A stretch of DNA of 64,000 nt, taken from Pseudomonas sp. PA27(2017) (GTDB taxonomy: Bacteria > Pseudomonadota > Gammaproteobacteria > Pseudomonadales > Pseudomonadaceae). A program made the position numbers and the translations under genes. The notes beneath the pieces were generated by a model, which searched no databases, had not been told where the DNA came from, and saw only the letters and a list, made by a program, of their open reading frames with translations. Below are positions 8,035-17,272 of this stretch, one piece after another (position 1 is the stretch's first letter; the number at the start of each line of letters is the position of its first letter). The DNA lies in contig NZ_MSXW01000011.1 of the NCBI RefSeq assembly GCF_001945445.1, positions 1 through 64,000 on the forward strand, read 5' to 3'.

Positions 8035-9249
8035 TTACTTGCCGACGGCCAGCCCCTGTTCACCCGCAGCGCGCCGCCCGTGCCACAGCGCGAGCAGCAG
8101 AGCCAACGCCGGAAACGCTGCGCCTGCCAGCGCCGCGCCCTGCCAGCCGAAGCTTTCGTAGATCGGGCTGGCGATGGCCGAGCCGCTGGCACCACCGATG
8201 AAGATGCTGGTCATGTACAGCGCGTTGAGACGCGCCCGGCTGTTCTGCTCCAGCCCATAGACTTCGCGCTGGCCGAGCACCATGTTCAGCTGCACGGCGA
8301 AATTCAGCAGCACGGCGCACAGCACCAAACCGATCACGCCGCCCAGAGGGCCAGCCAGGGTCAGCGCGAAGGCCAGCGGTGCCAGCACCAGCGCCACTCG
8401 GGTGGCGCGCCGGGTGTGCCCGGCATCGGCCAGGCGCCCGGCGATCGGCGCAGCGATGGCGCCGATGGCACCGACCAGGGCGAACAGTGCCACGTGGGTC
8501 TGGCTGAACCCGTAGTGGCGCACCAGTTCCATCGGCGCAACCGTCCAGAACAGGCTGAACGAGGCGAACATCAGGCCCTGGTACAACGCCCGCTGACGCA
8601 GCGTCGAGTAGCGGCGCAGCAGGCCGAACAGCGACAGCAACAGGTGCCCGTAATGGCCGCGGTTGTCCGGTGCATGGCGCGGAATGGTGGTGGCGATCAC
8701 CACCACGATACCGAGCATCAGCGCCGCGGCCATGACGTACACCGCACGCCAGCCGAAATACTCGGCGATCAGGCTGGCCACCGGCCTTGCCAGGAGAATG
8801 CCCAGCAGCAGCCCGGCCATGATGTTGCCCACCACCCTGCCCCGACTCGCCTCCGGTGCCAGGTGCGCGGCGAGCGGAATCAACATCTGCACCGACACAG
8901 AGCTGAGGCCGATCAGCAGCGACATGCCGAGAAATACGCCGGGCGCGCTGGAGAAGGCAGCGGCCAGCAGGCAGACCATGGCCGCCAGGGTGGTCAGCAG
9001 CATCAGCCGCCGGCTCTCCAGCAGATCCGCCAGCGGCACCAGAAACAGCAGGCCCAGAGCGTAGCCGATCTGCGTCAAGGAGACGATCAGGCTGGCCTGA
9101 TGCATGGACAGGCCGACCGCCGGGGCGATCAGTTCGATGATCGGCTGGGCGTAATAAAGATTGGCGACGATGGCGCCGCAGCAGAAGGCGAACAGCAGCA
9201 CCAGCGCCGGGGAAAGGCTGTGCGACGGGGTGGACGTGGATGTACTCAT
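8035..9249 (-). CDS. MFS transporter (AraJ/YnfM-like drug:H+ antiporter type)
   Basis: A 404-residue inner-membrane transporter with twelve predicted helices. The start MSTSTSTPSHSLSPALVLLF at 9249 is preferred although the frame is open well upstream. The first helix carries GAIVANLYYAQPIIELIAP and the loop after helix two reads VPLADLLESRRLM. EASRGRVVGNIMAGLLLGILLARP is the conserved motif of helix five in exporters of this type. Probably an efflux carrier; the substrate is unknown. A structured intergenic region precedes it. Confidence 0.85.
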   Translation of the reverse strand: MSTSTSTPSHSLSPALVLLFAFCCGAIVANLYYAQPIIELIAPAVGLSMHQASLIVSLTQIGYALGLLFLVPLADLLESRRLMLLTTLAAMVCLLAAAFSSAPGVFLGMSLLIGLSSVSVQMLIPLAAHLAPEASRGRVVGNIMAGLLLGILLARPVASLIAEYFGWRAVYVMAAALMLGIVVVIATTIPRHAPDNRGHYGHLLLSLFGLLRRYSTLRQRALYQGLMFASFSLFWTVAPMELVRHYGFSQTHVALFALVGAIGAIAAPIAGRLADAGHTRRATRVALVLAPLAFALTLAGPLGGVIGLVLCAVLLNFAVQLNMVLGQREVYGLEQNSRARLNALYMTSIFIGGASGSAIASPIYESFGWQGAALAGAAFPALALLLALWHGRRAAGEQGLAVGK

Positions 9250-9353
9250 GATGACCTCGCGATGAGCCGCCCGGCACGAGCGGCTCGTCGGAACAGGAAG
9301 CGGGTAGGATGCCCGAATGTGCCGTGGCTTCACCAGCACGAGGCGGGCTGCCT

Positions 9354-9580
9354 GGGTTGCGCGAGAAATCTCGCCCTGGGTCGTTGGAGGACTTGAAAAA
9401 GGAAAGGCGGTGGCTGACCCACTCCCTGCATCCTCCGCCTCGCGGGTTGCCGCCCGGCATGGCGAGATTTCTCGCGCAACCCGAAGGGCCGTGCCCGTTT
9501 TGCCGCAATGCGGCGTTTCTCGCCGGCTCATTTAGCCCGCTAAACTTCGCGGCTCGTGCCTTGCCTTGCGGCAAAACGGG
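9354..9580. repeat. Two strong inverted repeats in an intergenic region
   Basis: Arms 9354-9375 and 9461-9482 are a perfect 22-bp inverted repeat (outer bases GGGTTGCGCGAG), separated by 85 bp. Directly after it, arms 9494-9508 and 9566-9580 form a second perfect 15-bp inverted repeat (CCCGTTTTGCCGCAA). Together they fill most of the 365-bp gap between the MFS gene and the GNAT gene. There is no good reading frame across the gap. Could be a REP-type mobile palindrome, a terminator pair or a structured RNA. Confidence 0.7.
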
Positions 9581-9614
9581 CTCCGGCGCGGTCGTGCGGA
9601 AGTGTTAACAGCCC

Positions 9615-10133
9615 CTAGCGCAAGTCCGTCAGCCGGCAGTGCATATGCGTCGTCTGCCACACCGGGTCGTTTTCCGCATCGGTGACCGTGAAGCCCTGCC
9701 TTTCCCAGAAACGAATCGCGCCCGGCAGGAAGGGATGGGTGTGCAGGTAAAGCACCTCGACACCCTGGCCGAGGGCATGTTCGCGCAGCACGCTGCACAG
9801 CCTCGCCGCCAGGCCGGAGCGCCTTAAGGCCGGCGCCACGAACAGGCGCACGATTTCCACCGTACGTACACCCTGGTAATCGAGCTGGGCGAAGCGGTGG
9901 TCGTAGGGCAGATAGCCGACGGCCGCGACGATCTCCCCGGCGCAGCGCGCCAGCCAGAAGGCGCCCGCCTCGCCCTGCACGTACACCTGGGCGAAGCGCT
10001 GCAGGTCGGCCGGCAGCAGCGTGGCGTCGAGCATCGGGAAGGTCTCGGCGCGGGCGGCCATCACGAAGCCGATCGCTTCGTCGATATCCTCTGTCGTCGC
10101 CTGGGCTATGTGTACGAGAGAAGTCGCCGTCAT
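9615..10133 (-). CDS. GNAT family N-acetyltransferase
   Basis: A 172-residue GNAT protein starting MTATSLVHIAQATTEDIDEA. The acetyl-CoA-binding segment is VRLFVAPALRRSGLAARLCS (about 93-112), matching the usual Q/R-x-x-G-x-G/A pattern in a slightly altered form. It is followed by LYLHTHPFLPGAIRFWERQGF, the typical last strand/helix of the fold. Substrate unknown. The frame is open further upstream, but homology with GNAT proteins begins near this ATG. Confidence 0.85.
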   Translation of the reverse strand: MTATSLVHIAQATTEDIDEAIGFVMAARAETFPMLDATLLPADLQRFAQVYVQGEAGAFWLARCAGEIVAAVGYLPYDHRFAQLDYQGVRTVEIVRLFVAPALRRSGLAARLCSVLREHALGQGVEVLYLHTHPFLPGAIRFWERQGFTVTDAENDPVWQTTHMHCRLTDLR

Positions 10134-10349
10134 GGGATCGATGGAGCACTCGGTCGCTTGCTTTAAAAGGTGCGCAACATAACGCGCAAGTAAAAGCCCG
10201 CCAAGTCGCATGGGCCATCGGGGCACCAATCGGCCACCAGCTTGTCAGTGCAAACCTGGCGAAGGAAATGGACGCGACATTTATCCTTGAGCCCTGCCGC
10301 CGTTCTCGTTATAAGTCCCGCTAATTTTCCAAGGCCCATCAGGCAGACC

Positions 10350-11081
10350 ATGAGCCAAGCTGATCTCCTCGACCAAGACCCCGTGTTCCAGCTCAAAGGC
10401 AGCATGCTGGCCATCACCGTGATGGAGCTGGCGCACAACGACCTGGCCCGCCTCGATGCGCAACTTGCCGAGAAGGTCGCCCAGGCGCCGAACTTCTTCA
10501 GCAACACACCGCTGGTCCTGGCCCTCGACAAACTGCCGCGCGAGGAAGGTGATCTCGATCTGGGCGAACTCATGGCCTTGTGCCGCAAGCACGGCCTGCG
10601 CACCCTGGCCGTGCGCGCCAGCCGCGAGGAAGACATCGCCGCCGCCAATGCCCTGGACCTGCCGGTGCTGCCACCGTCCGGTGCCCGCGAGCGGGTCATC
10701 GACCCGGCACCCAAACCGGTCGAGCCGTCCAAGCCGGTGGAACCCGAGGTCAAGCCGACCCGCGTCATCACCACCCCGGTGCGCGGCGGCCAACAGATCT
10801 ACGCCCAGGGCTGCGACCTGGTGGTGCTGGCCCCGGTGAGTGCCGGTGCGGAACTTCTCGCCGACGGCAATATCCATGTCTACGCGCCCATGCGTGGCCG
10901 GGCGCTGGCCGGCGTCAAGGGCAACCGGCAAGCACGGATCTTCTGCCAGCAGATGGGCGCCGAACTGCTCTCCATCGCCGGCCAGTACAAGGTTGCCGAA
11001 GACCTGCGCCGCGACCCGAACTGGGGCCGGGCCGTGCAAGTCAGCCTGATGGGCGACGTGTTGAACATCACCCGTCTTTAA
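10350..11081 (+). CDS. minC: Septum site-determining protein MinC
   Basis: A 243-residue FtsZ-assembly inhibitor. The N-terminal domain ([18 protein letters not shown]...) is joined by a Pro-rich linker (about 110-135) to the C-terminal beta-helix domain, with [11 protein letters not shown]-type and [15 protein letters not shown] motifs that bind MinD. The ATG at 10350 is chosen by family length; the frame opens earlier. First gene of minCDE. Together the three proteins restrict Z-ring formation to mid-cell. Confidence 0.97.
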   Translation: MSQADLLDQDPVFQLKGSMLAITVMELAHNDLARLDAQLAEKVAQAPNFFSNTPLVLALDKLPREEGDLDLGELMALCRKHGLRTLAVRASREEDIAAANALDLPVLPPSGARERVIDPAPKPVEPSKPVEPEVKPTRVITTPVRGGQQIYAQGCDLVVLAPVSAGAELLADGNIHVYAPMRGRALAGVKGNRQARIFCQQMGAELLSIAGQYKVAEDLRRDPNWGRAVQVSLMGDVLNITRL

Positions 11082-11261
11082 CGGATACTGCCCGGCACTT
11101 TTAACTGTCACACAGGGCCCTCGAACGCCTCTGGGCGGGCTGTCAAAACAATCATCGGTCACCCCTGGCGAGCACCGCGCACGCCGCAGCCGAGCGATTC
11201 TTTCGACAGACCGCCAATCGCGGCAGGTTCCTGCTTTTATTCATTTTTAGGGTGAATCACC

Positions 11262-12077
11262 TTGGCCAAGATCCTCGTAGTCACTTCCGGCAAAGGTGGC
11301 GTCGGTAAAACCACCACCAGCGCTGCCATCGGTACCGGTCTCGCCTTGCGCGGCCACAAGACCGTCATCGTCGACTTCGACGTCGGCCTGCGTAACCTCG
11401 ACCTGATCATGGGCTGCGAACGCCGCGTGGTGTACGACTTCGTCAACGTCGTCAACGGCGAAGCCACCCTCACCCAGGCCCTGATCAAGGACAAGCGTCT
11501 CGAGAACCTCTACGTGCTGGCCGCCAGCCAGACCCGTGACAAGGACGCCCTGACCCAGGAAGGCGTCGAGAAGGTCATCGCCGAGCTGTCGCAGAACTTC
11601 GAATACGTGGTCTGCGACTCGCCGGCCGGTATCGAAAAAGGCGCCCACCTGGCCATGTACTTCGCCGACGAAGCCATCGTGGTCACCAACCCGGAAGTTT
11701 CCTCGGTACGTGACTCGGACCGCATGCTCGGCCTCTTGGCCAGCAAGTCGCGCCGCGCCGAACAGGGTGGCGAGCCGATCAAGGAACACCTGCTGCTGAC
11801 CCGCTACAACCCGGAGCGCGTCACCAAGGGCGAAATGCTCGGCGTGGAAGACGTCGAGGAAATCCTCGCCATCCGCCTGCTCGGCGTGATCCCCGAATCC
11901 CAGGCGGTGCTCAAGGCTTCCAACCAGGGCGTGCCGGTGATCCTCGATGACCAGAGCGATGCCGGCCAGGCGTACAGCGACGCCGTGGATCGCCTGCTCG
12001 GCAAGGAAGTGGCGCACCGTTTCCTTGATGTGAAGAAGCAGGGCTTCCTGCAACGCCTATTCGGAGGTCGCGAATGA
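11262..12077 (+). CDS. minD: Septum site-determining ATPase MinD (TTG start)
   Basis: A 271-residue ParA/MinD-type ATPase. The deviant Walker A motif GKGGVGKTT is at about 10-18 and the switch region [15 protein letters not shown] follows. The C-terminal amphipathic membrane-targeting helix reads [12 protein letters not shown]. Translation starts at TTG 11262, with GGGTG just upstream as ribosome-binding site; no in-frame ATG would give a complete N-terminus. It recruits MinC to the membrane and is released by MinE. 180 bp separate it from minC, so it may have its own promoter. Confidence 0.97.
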   Translation: MAKILVVTSGKGGVGKTTTSAAIGTGLALRGHKTVIVDFDVGLRNLDLIMGCERRVVYDFVNVVNGEATLTQALIKDKRLENLYVLAASQTRDKDALTQEGVEKVIAELSQNFEYVVCDSPAGIEKGAHLAMYFADEAIVVTNPEVSSVRDSDRMLGLLASKSRRAEQGGEPIKEHLLLTRYNPERVTKGEMLGVEDVEEILAIRLLGVIPESQAVLKASNQGVPVILDDQSDAGQAYSDAVDRLLGKEVAHRFLDVKKQGFLQRLFGGRE

Positions 12078-12328
12078 ATATTTTCGACTTCTTGCGTTCG
12101 CGCAAGAAGGAAACCACAGCCTCCATCGCCAAAGAGCGCCTGCAGATCATCGTTGCCCACGAACGTGGCCAGCGCACCCAGCCCGACTACCTGCCTGCCC
12201 TGCAGCAGGAGCTGGTCGAGGTGATCCGCAAGTACGTGGCCATCGACTCGGACCAGGTGCAGGTCGCCCTGGAAAACCAGGGCAGCTGTTCGATTCTGGA
12301 ACTGAACATTACCCTGCCCGACCGCTGA
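12074..12328 (+). CDS. minE: Cell division topological specificity factor MinE
   Basis: An 84-residue protein, normal length. The N-terminal MinD-interacting segment is [21 protein letters not shown]-type and contains [12 protein letters not shown] at about 21-32. The C-terminal topological-specificity domain ends [11 protein letters not shown]. It overlaps minD by 4 bp (ATGA), so it is translationally coupled. MinE stimulates MinD ATPase activity and drives pole-to-pole oscillation. Confidence 0.97.
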   Translation: MNIFDFLRSRKKETTASIAKERLQIIVAHERGQRTQPDYLPALQQELVEVIRKYVAIDSDQVQVALENQGSCSILELNITLPDR

Positions 12329-12340
12329 TCCGTGTACCGT

Positions 12341-12410
12341 AGGGTGGGTTAGCGGCGCCTGGTGGTGACAGTCGCATCGCAGTCAGACTCAGCGCACTGC
12401 GTAACCCACC
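12341..12410. repeat. REP-like palindrome after minE
   Basis: The segment opens AGGGTGGGTTAGCG and closes GCGTAACCCACC, allowing a long imperfect hairpin. The GTAGGGTGG end is shared with the REPs at 24531-24560, 25694-25724 and 26316-26358 around the RAYT gene. Not part of a gene. Confidence 0.55.
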
Positions 12411-12456
12411 AAGCGATGCCGGAGAAGACATCGACCTCTGCGTTACTCAGCTCCAC

Positions 12457-12490
12457 GAATGGCGGCCCCGATGGCCGCCATTCGCTTTTA
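12457..12490 (+). terminator. Rho-independent terminator of minCDE
   Basis: A perfect 11-bp inverted repeat (GAATGGCGGCC at 12457-12467 against 12473-12483) with a 5-base loop, followed by GCTTTTA. It ends just upstream of the rluA start, which supports the downstream ATG at 12513 for that gene. Confidence 0.8.
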
Positions 12491-12512
12491 TCGCCCAACC
12501 CAAAGAACGCCC

Positions 12513-13148
12513 ATGCCGCTCAGCCAAATCGAAATCGTCCATCAGGATGCCGCCCTGCTGGTGATCAACAAGCCCACCCTGCTGCTCTCGGTGCCCGGCC
12601 GCGCCGACGACAACAAGGATTGCCTGGTTACCCGCCTGCAGGAAAACGGCTACCCCGAGGCGCGCATCGTGCATCGCCTGGACTGGGAAACCTCGGGGCT
12701 GATCGTGCTGGCACGTGACGCCGACAGCCACCGCGAGCTGTCGCGCCAGTTTCACGACCGGGAAACCGAAAAGGCTTACACAGCCCTGTGCTGGGGCTCG
12801 CCCGAGGGCGACAGCGGCAGTATCGACCTGCCCCTGCGCTACGACCCGCCGACCAAACCGCGCCACGTGGTGTGCCACGAACACGGCAAGCATGCCCTGA
12901 CCTTCTGGCGCGTACTGGAACGCCACGCCGAGCATGCCCGCGTCGAGCTGACACCGATCACCGGCCGCTCCCACCAACTGCGCGTGCACATGCTGTCCAT
13001 CGGCCATCCACTGCTCGGTGACGGCCTCTATGCCCACGAACAGGCCCTGGCCGCCTACCCGCGCCTGTGCCTGCACGCCAGCATGCTCACCCTCACCCAC
13101 CCGCAAAGCGGCGAACGCCTACGCTTCGAGTGTCCGGCGCCGTTCTGA
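12513..13148 (+). CDS. rluA: RNA pseudouridine synthase, RluA family
   Basis: A 211-residue pseudouridine synthase, close to E. coli RluA in length and lacking an S4 domain. Catalytic motif: RIVHRLDWETSGLIVLA at about 51-67, with the Asp of HRLDxxTSG as nucleophile. Later motifs are EKAYTALCWG and LTPITGRSHQLRVHM. RluA modifies 23S rRNA U746 and some tRNA U32; the exact targets are inferred from family. The stop overlaps the next gene's ATG (TGATG). Confidence 0.85.
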   Translation: MPLSQIEIVHQDAALLVINKPTLLLSVPGRADDNKDCLVTRLQENGYPEARIVHRLDWETSGLIVLARDADSHRELSRQFHDRETEKAYTALCWGSPEGDSGSIDLPLRYDPPTKPRHVVCHEHGKHALTFWRVLERHAEHARVELTPITGRSHQLRVHMLSIGHPLLGDGLYAHEQALAAYPRLCLHASMLTLTHPQSGERLRFECPAPF

Positions 13149-13720
13149 TGAATCCCAGGCGCTTTTACGAGAACACCAAAGGCGCTCCGGCAATGCCATC
13201 ATTACTGCTGGCTCTGGATCACTGGATGGCAGCTCCGGCTCACGCCATCGACCTGGGCTGCGGTGCAGGTCGCGATACGCTGGAATTACTGCGTCGCGGC
13301 TGGCGGGTGACGGCCATCGACGCAGAACCGCTGGCCTTCGAGTACCTGAACGCATTGGTGCCAACGGATCACAAAGCACGCTTGCAAACCCAATGCACCT
13401 CATTTCAGGATGCCGAGCTGGCGCCGGCCGAGCTGATCAATGCCAGCTTCTCCCTGCCCTTCTGCCCACCTAGTGAGTTCGCCGCCTTGTGGCAACTTAT
13501 CGAGCAAGCGCTCAAACCGAGCGGGCTGTTTGCCGGGCACTTTTTCGGCGAGCGCGACAGCTGGGCAAAAGACGGCCTGACCATCCATACCCGCAGTGAA
13601 GTGGAGCGCCTGTTTCAGGAGTGGCACATCATCGATCTGCAGGAAATCGATCGCCCGGGGCAAACCGCCGTCGGCAACAGCAAGCACTGGCACCTGTTCG
13701 CGGTGGTCGCCCGGCGCTGA
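13148..13720 (+). CDS. Class I SAM-dependent methyltransferase
   Basis: A 190-residue protein with the SAM-binding motif I AIDLGCGAGRDTLELLRRGW (about 35-54) and the acidic end of strand two VTAIDAE. The rest resembles TehB/thiopurine-type small-molecule methyltransferases (NASFSLPFCPPSEF, AGHFFGERDSW). The ATG at 13148 overlaps the rluA stop by one base, so it is likely translated with it. The substrate is unknown. Confidence 0.85.
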   Translation: MNPRRFYENTKGAPAMPSLLLALDHWMAAPAHAIDLGCGAGRDTLELLRRGWRVTAIDAEPLAFEYLNALVPTDHKARLQTQCTSFQDAELAPAELINASFSLPFCPPSEFAALWQLIEQALKPSGLFAGHFFGERDSWAKDGLTIHTRSEVERLFQEWHIIDLQEIDRPGQTAVGNSKHWHLFAVVARR

Positions 13721-13849
13721 TATCCACCATGGCAACCGCCGCCCCGATAAGCGACAATGCCGCCCCGCCAAGCGATGACTGCCGAGCAGCCGATAAATCG
13801 CACGCACGCCGGATAGCCAACCGCCCACCTCTGCAATCAAGGATTTTGC

Positions 13850-15997
13850 ATGGCCCTGCCTTGCCCGCGCTTTGCTCCGAGCCTGCTCGCCCTGGCGCTG
13901 AGCCCGACCTTCTGTTGGGCCGCCGAGTCGGCCATGGTGCTCGATGCCACCACCATCGAGGAACGGGCTGACGACGGTTACCGGGCGCGCAGCGCCGCAG
14001 TGGGCGGCTTCGCTGACGCCGAACTGCTCGACACACCTGCTTCCGTTTCGGTGGTCAGCCGGCAATTGATCGACGACCAGCAGGCGCGCCTGCTCAGCGA
14101 CGTGCTGAAGAACGATGCCTCGGTGGGCGAGGCCTACGCGCCCATCGGCTACTACGAGAACTTCGTGGTGCGCGGCTTTTCCCTCAATGCCGCCAACAGC
14201 TACCGGGTCAACGGCCGTAGCGTGGTGGGCGAGCAGAACGTAGCGCTGGAAAACAAGCAGCAGGTCGAGCTGCTCAAGGGGTTGTCCGGCCTGCAGAGCG
14301 GCGTGACCGAGCCGGGCGGGCTGATCAACTACGTGACCAAGCGTGCCGAGAACGTGCGCTCGCTCAGCGTGGCCAGCAATCAGGACGGCGAGCGTTACCT
14401 GGCCGCCGATCTTGGCCACTGGTTCGGCGCCGAGCAGCAGGTTGGCGTGCGCCTGAACATGGCTCACGAGGACATCCGCTCGTTCGTCGAACATGCCGAC
14501 GGCAAGCGCGACTTCATTTCCCTGGCGCTGGACTGGAATATCTCGCCGGACGCCACCCTGCAGCTGGACGCCGAATACCAGACCCGCGAACAGCCGTCCG
14601 TAGCAGGCTACCAACTGCTCGGCGGCACCCAGGTGCCAAGCGGCGTCGACCCGGACAAGCGCCTGGGCCATCAGAGCTGGTCGAAGCCCGTGGGCATCGA
14701 TTCGCTAAACCTCGGCGGGCGTTTCGAATACCGCTTCGATGACAACTGGAAGGCAGCCATCGATGCCTCGCGCAGCGAAGTGGTGATCGACGACTACAGC
14801 AGCTTTCCTTATGGCTGTAGCCCTGCCTCGGGATGCAGCGACTGGCTTACCCAGTTCAGCCCTGAGGGTGGCTACGACATCTACGATTACCGCAGCCCGG
14901 ACGACACCCGCCGCCATGACGAGCTGCAGGCAACTCTATCCGGCGCCTTCACCACCGGCACCATTGACCACGAGCTGACCCTTGGCAGCAGCGCACTGCG
15001 CCGCACCGTGGATCGCCGCAGCTCGGTCAACGAGTGGATCGGCACCGGCAATATCCACGAAGACCCAAGCGACTTCGCCCCGACCGACCTGCCGCTCAAC
15101 CCCAAGCAACGGCGCCTGGACAGCCGTCAGTACGGGCTGTTCCTCAGCGACCGCATCAGCTTCGACGAACACTGGCAGGTGCTGCTGGGCGGGCGGCAGG
15201 TGCGCCTGGATGAGCAAGCCTACAGCAGCGGCGTCAGTGATCGCCGTACCCGGCGCAGCGAATTCCTGCCCAACGCCGCCCTGCTCTACAAGCCCCAGGC
15301 CGATACCACCCTGTACCTGAGCTACAGCAAGGGCCTGTCTCTGGGCGGCGAAGCGCCCTGGTTCACCACCAACGACGGCGACATACTCGCCCCAACCACT
15401 TCCCGCCAGCTGGAAGCTGGCTTCAAGCGTGACTGGCAGGGCCTGAGCCTGGGCGCTGCGCTGTTTCGCATCGACCAGGCGCTGCAATACAGCCGCCCGA
15501 ACGACGACGGCTCGCTCACCTATATTCAGCAGGGCAAACAGCGCAATATCGGCCTGGAACTCTCTGCCAGCGGCCAGGCCAGCCGTAACCTGCAGCTGTC
15601 GGCCAGCACCGCGGTGATCCGCGCCCGGGCCATCGACAGCGGCACCGAGGCCTTCGAAGGCCACCAGGCGGTCAACGTGCCCAAAGTGCGCGCCAGCCTG
15701 GCCGCCGATTACCAGATCCCCGGCATCCAGGGCCTGTCGCTGCTCGGCGGCCTGCAATACAGCGCCAGCAAGTACGCCGACCCCAGCGGCACGGTGAAGG
15801 TCGGCGACTACACGGTGTTCAACCTCGGCAGCCGCTACACCACGCGCATCGAAGGCTATGAGACCGTGCTGCGCCTGAGCGTCGACAACCTGTTCGACAA
15901 ACGCTACTGGCGTGATGCCGGCGCCTACCAAGGCGACGGCTACCTGTTCCCGGGTGACCCGCGTACGGCGCGGCTGTCCGCCACGGTGAACTTCTGA
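13850..15997 (+). CDS. TonB-dependent siderophore receptor
   Basis: A 715-residue outer-membrane receptor. A signal peptide ends near FCWAAES (about 26). The plug domain runs from about 50 to 165 (TPASVSVVSRQLIDDQQ, FVVRGF, GLSGLQSGVTEPGGLINYVTKR). A 22-strand barrel follows and ends with the terminal phenylalanine of ARLSATVNF. Size and plug motifs fit ferrichrome/ferric-siderophore receptors. Ligand not assignable. I saw no convincing Fur box in the 129 bp upstream. No N-terminal signalling domain is present, so it probably does not signal through an anti-sigma factor. Confidence 0.9.
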   Translation: MALPCPRFAPSLLALALSPTFCWAAESAMVLDATTIEERADDGYRARSAAVGGFADAELLDTPASVSVVSRQLIDDQQARLLSDVLKNDASVGEAYAPIGYYENFVVRGFSLNAANSYRVNGRSVVGEQNVALENKQQVELLKGLSGLQSGVTEPGGLINYVTKRAENVRSLSVASNQDGERYLAADLGHWFGAEQQVGVRLNMAHEDIRSFVEHADGKRDFISLALDWNISPDATLQLDAEYQTREQPSVAGYQLLGGTQVPSGVDPDKRLGHQSWSKPVGIDSLNLGGRFEYRFDDNWKAAIDASRSEVVIDDYSSFPYGCSPASGCSDWLTQFSPEGGYDIYDYRSPDDTRRHDELQATLSGAFTTGTIDHELTLGSSALRRTVDRRSSVNEWIGTGNIHEDPSDFAPTDLPLNPKQRRLDSRQYGLFLSDRISFDEHWQVLLGGRQVRLDEQAYSSGVSDRRTRRSEFLPNAALLYKPQADTTLYLSYSKGLSLGGEAPWFTTNDGDILAPTTSRQLEAGFKRDWQGLSLGAALFRIDQALQYSRPNDDGSLTYIQQGKQRNIGLELSASGQASRNLQLSASTAVIRARAIDSGTEAFEGHQAVNVPKVRASLAADYQIPGIQGLSLLGGLQYSASKYADPSGTVKVGDYTVFNLGSRYTTRIEGYETVLRLSVDNLFDKRYWRDAGAYQGDGYLFPGDPRTARLSATVNF

Positions 15998-16009
15998 TCA
16001 CCACACCCT

Positions 16010-16072
16010 GTGGGAACGGGCGGGGACGCCTAGTTCATGCCCGTGATTTTCGCGGGCACGGCCCGCTCCCAC
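16010..16072. repeat. REP-like palindrome / possible terminator after receptor gene
   Basis: Outer arms begin GTGGGAACGGGC and end GCCCGCTCCCAC; a nested hairpin TGCCCG...CGGGCA lies within. It starts 12 bp after the receptor stop codon. Typical of Pseudomonas REPs (GTGGGAGC... heads). It may also terminate transcription, although no T-run follows. Confidence 0.7.
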
Positions 16073-16132
16073 AATTGATCGCCGGCGGCTTTGCCCATTA
16101 ACCATCGCCGCCCCACTGCAAGGATCATCTCA

Positions 16133-16966
16133 ATGCGTAGCCCAGCACCTACTTTGGCTTTTGGCATGCTGAGCGCTCTGCTGACGGGCTGCCAGCAAGC
16201 TCCCAAAGAGCACGACCAGCTCGATGCCGTGCTGTGGACGCAGACCTCCATCGAGCACGAGGTGATCTACCAGCAGATCTACGCCGCCGCGACCCGCCAG
16301 CTGCAGCCCGCGCTGGCCGACCCGCAGTGGGATGCCCTTGCCCAGGCGCCGCGCGAGTTCGATGGCTTGCCACCGGCGCTGATCGTCGACATCGACGAAA
16401 CCCTGCTCGACAACACGCCGGTGAATGCCAAGTCCGTTGTCGATGGCGGCGCCTACGACTACGCCGAGTGGTACCGCTGGGTCGAGAAGGCCGAGGCCCG
16501 CGCCCTGCCCGGCTCGGTGGCCTTCATGCAGGCGGCTGACCGGCTGGGCATCACCGCCTATTACCTGACCAACCGCGAACCAGGGCAGGAAGCCGATACC
16601 CTGCGCAACCTGCGCCAGGCGGGCTTTCCCATCAATGATATCGGGCAGATCCTCACCGCCGGCACGGCCATTGGCGGTTGCCAGCAAGCGGGCTCGGACA
16701 AGACCTGCCGTCGCCAATGGGTCGGCGAACACGCGCGGGTATTGTTGATGGTCGGCGACAGCTACGGCGACTTCATCGCCGCGCCCAATCGCCTGAGTGC
16801 GCAGCGCCAGGCCGCGATGCCCTACCAGAACTGGTTCGGCCAGCGCTGGTTCCTGCTGCCCAACCCCACCTACGGCGGCTGGTACACAGCGCCCTACGCT
16901 GATCGAAACGAGCTGCCGGATGGCGAAAAACGCGCCTTCAAGCAGCGCGCACTGATCCTGCCCTGA
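16133..16966 (+). CDS. HAD-family acid phosphatase / 5'-nucleotidase, lipoprotein e(P4) type
   Basis: A 277-residue outer-membrane lipoprotein phosphatase. The lipobox is LLTGC at about 15-19. The HAD nucleophile motif is VDIDETLLDNTPVN, with the DxD pair. Later motifs are YYLTNREPGQE (motif II Thr) and VLLMVGDSYGDF (acidic motif). The C-terminal part has PNPTYGGW. The ATG at 16133 gives a proper lipoprotein signal. Such enzymes dephosphorylate nucleotides or other phosphomonoesters at the cell surface for uptake. Confidence 0.88.
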   Translation: MRSPAPTLAFGMLSALLTGCQQAPKEHDQLDAVLWTQTSIEHEVIYQQIYAAATRQLQPALADPQWDALAQAPREFDGLPPALIVDIDETLLDNTPVNAKSVVDGGAYDYAEWYRWVEKAEARALPGSVAFMQAADRLGITAYYLTNREPGQEADTLRNLRQAGFPINDIGQILTAGTAIGGCQQAGSDKTCRRQWVGEHARVLLMVGDSYGDFIAAPNRLSAQRQAAMPYQNWFGQRWFLLPNPTYGGWYTAPYADRNELPDGEKRAFKQRALILP

Positions 16967-17191
16967 GCGACCAGCGGTCACGCTCGTGCGCTATGAGCCC
17001 AGCACGCACGACGTGATGGCACTTTGATTAAAAAGTTCAGTAAATAATCCCATATGTTGTGTTTGTGTGAGCCAGTGAAGCATCCCCGCCGCAGCCGGAA
17101 AAAAATCTACCTGCGGCATTAATGCCCATGCCCGGGCGAGCGCCAGCAACCATGGGCATTTGCGCCACTTACCCCGCCATAACCCACAGAT

Positions 17192-17200
17192 TTATCCACA
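17192..17200 (+). promoter_or_regulatory. DnaA box upstream of nrdA
   Basis: TTATCCACA, a perfect consensus DnaA box, 476 bp before the nrdA start and 32 bp before the NrdR boxes. DnaA is known to control nrdAB in enteric bacteria. Direct sequence match; regulation here is inferred. Confidence 0.65.
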
Positions 17201-17231
17201 GCGCGAAGGGCTTGCCTTGACGCCCACACCG

Positions 17232-17272
17232 CACTATCTTGTATCCCCAGTTCGCCAGACCCCTATATGTTG
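17232..17272 (+). promoter_or_regulatory. Tandem NrdR boxes of the nrdA promoter
   Basis: CACTATCTTG (17232-17241) and CTATATGTTG (17263-17272) match the NrdR core CwAtATaTwG at 8 and 9 of 10 positions. They are exactly 31 bp apart, about three helical turns, which is the known spacing for this repressor. They lie about 400 bp upstream of the nrdA start, implying a long leader of which 17280-17670 shows no convincing gene. Confidence 0.75.

Noticed and set aside
9250-9574. Long open frames in the gap before the MFS gene (joined to its N-terminus)
   Set aside because: The frame extension is an artefact of GC-rich sequence with inverted repeats; MFS homology begins at the ATG at 9249.
13721-13849. 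Fur box before the TonB-dependent receptor
   Set aside because: Only a weak match around GATAAGCGACAATG; not enough to call.
17050-17059. A third NrdR-like core CCATATGTTG upstream of the nrdA promoter
   Set aside because: It stands alone with no partner at 31 bp and differs at two of ten positions.
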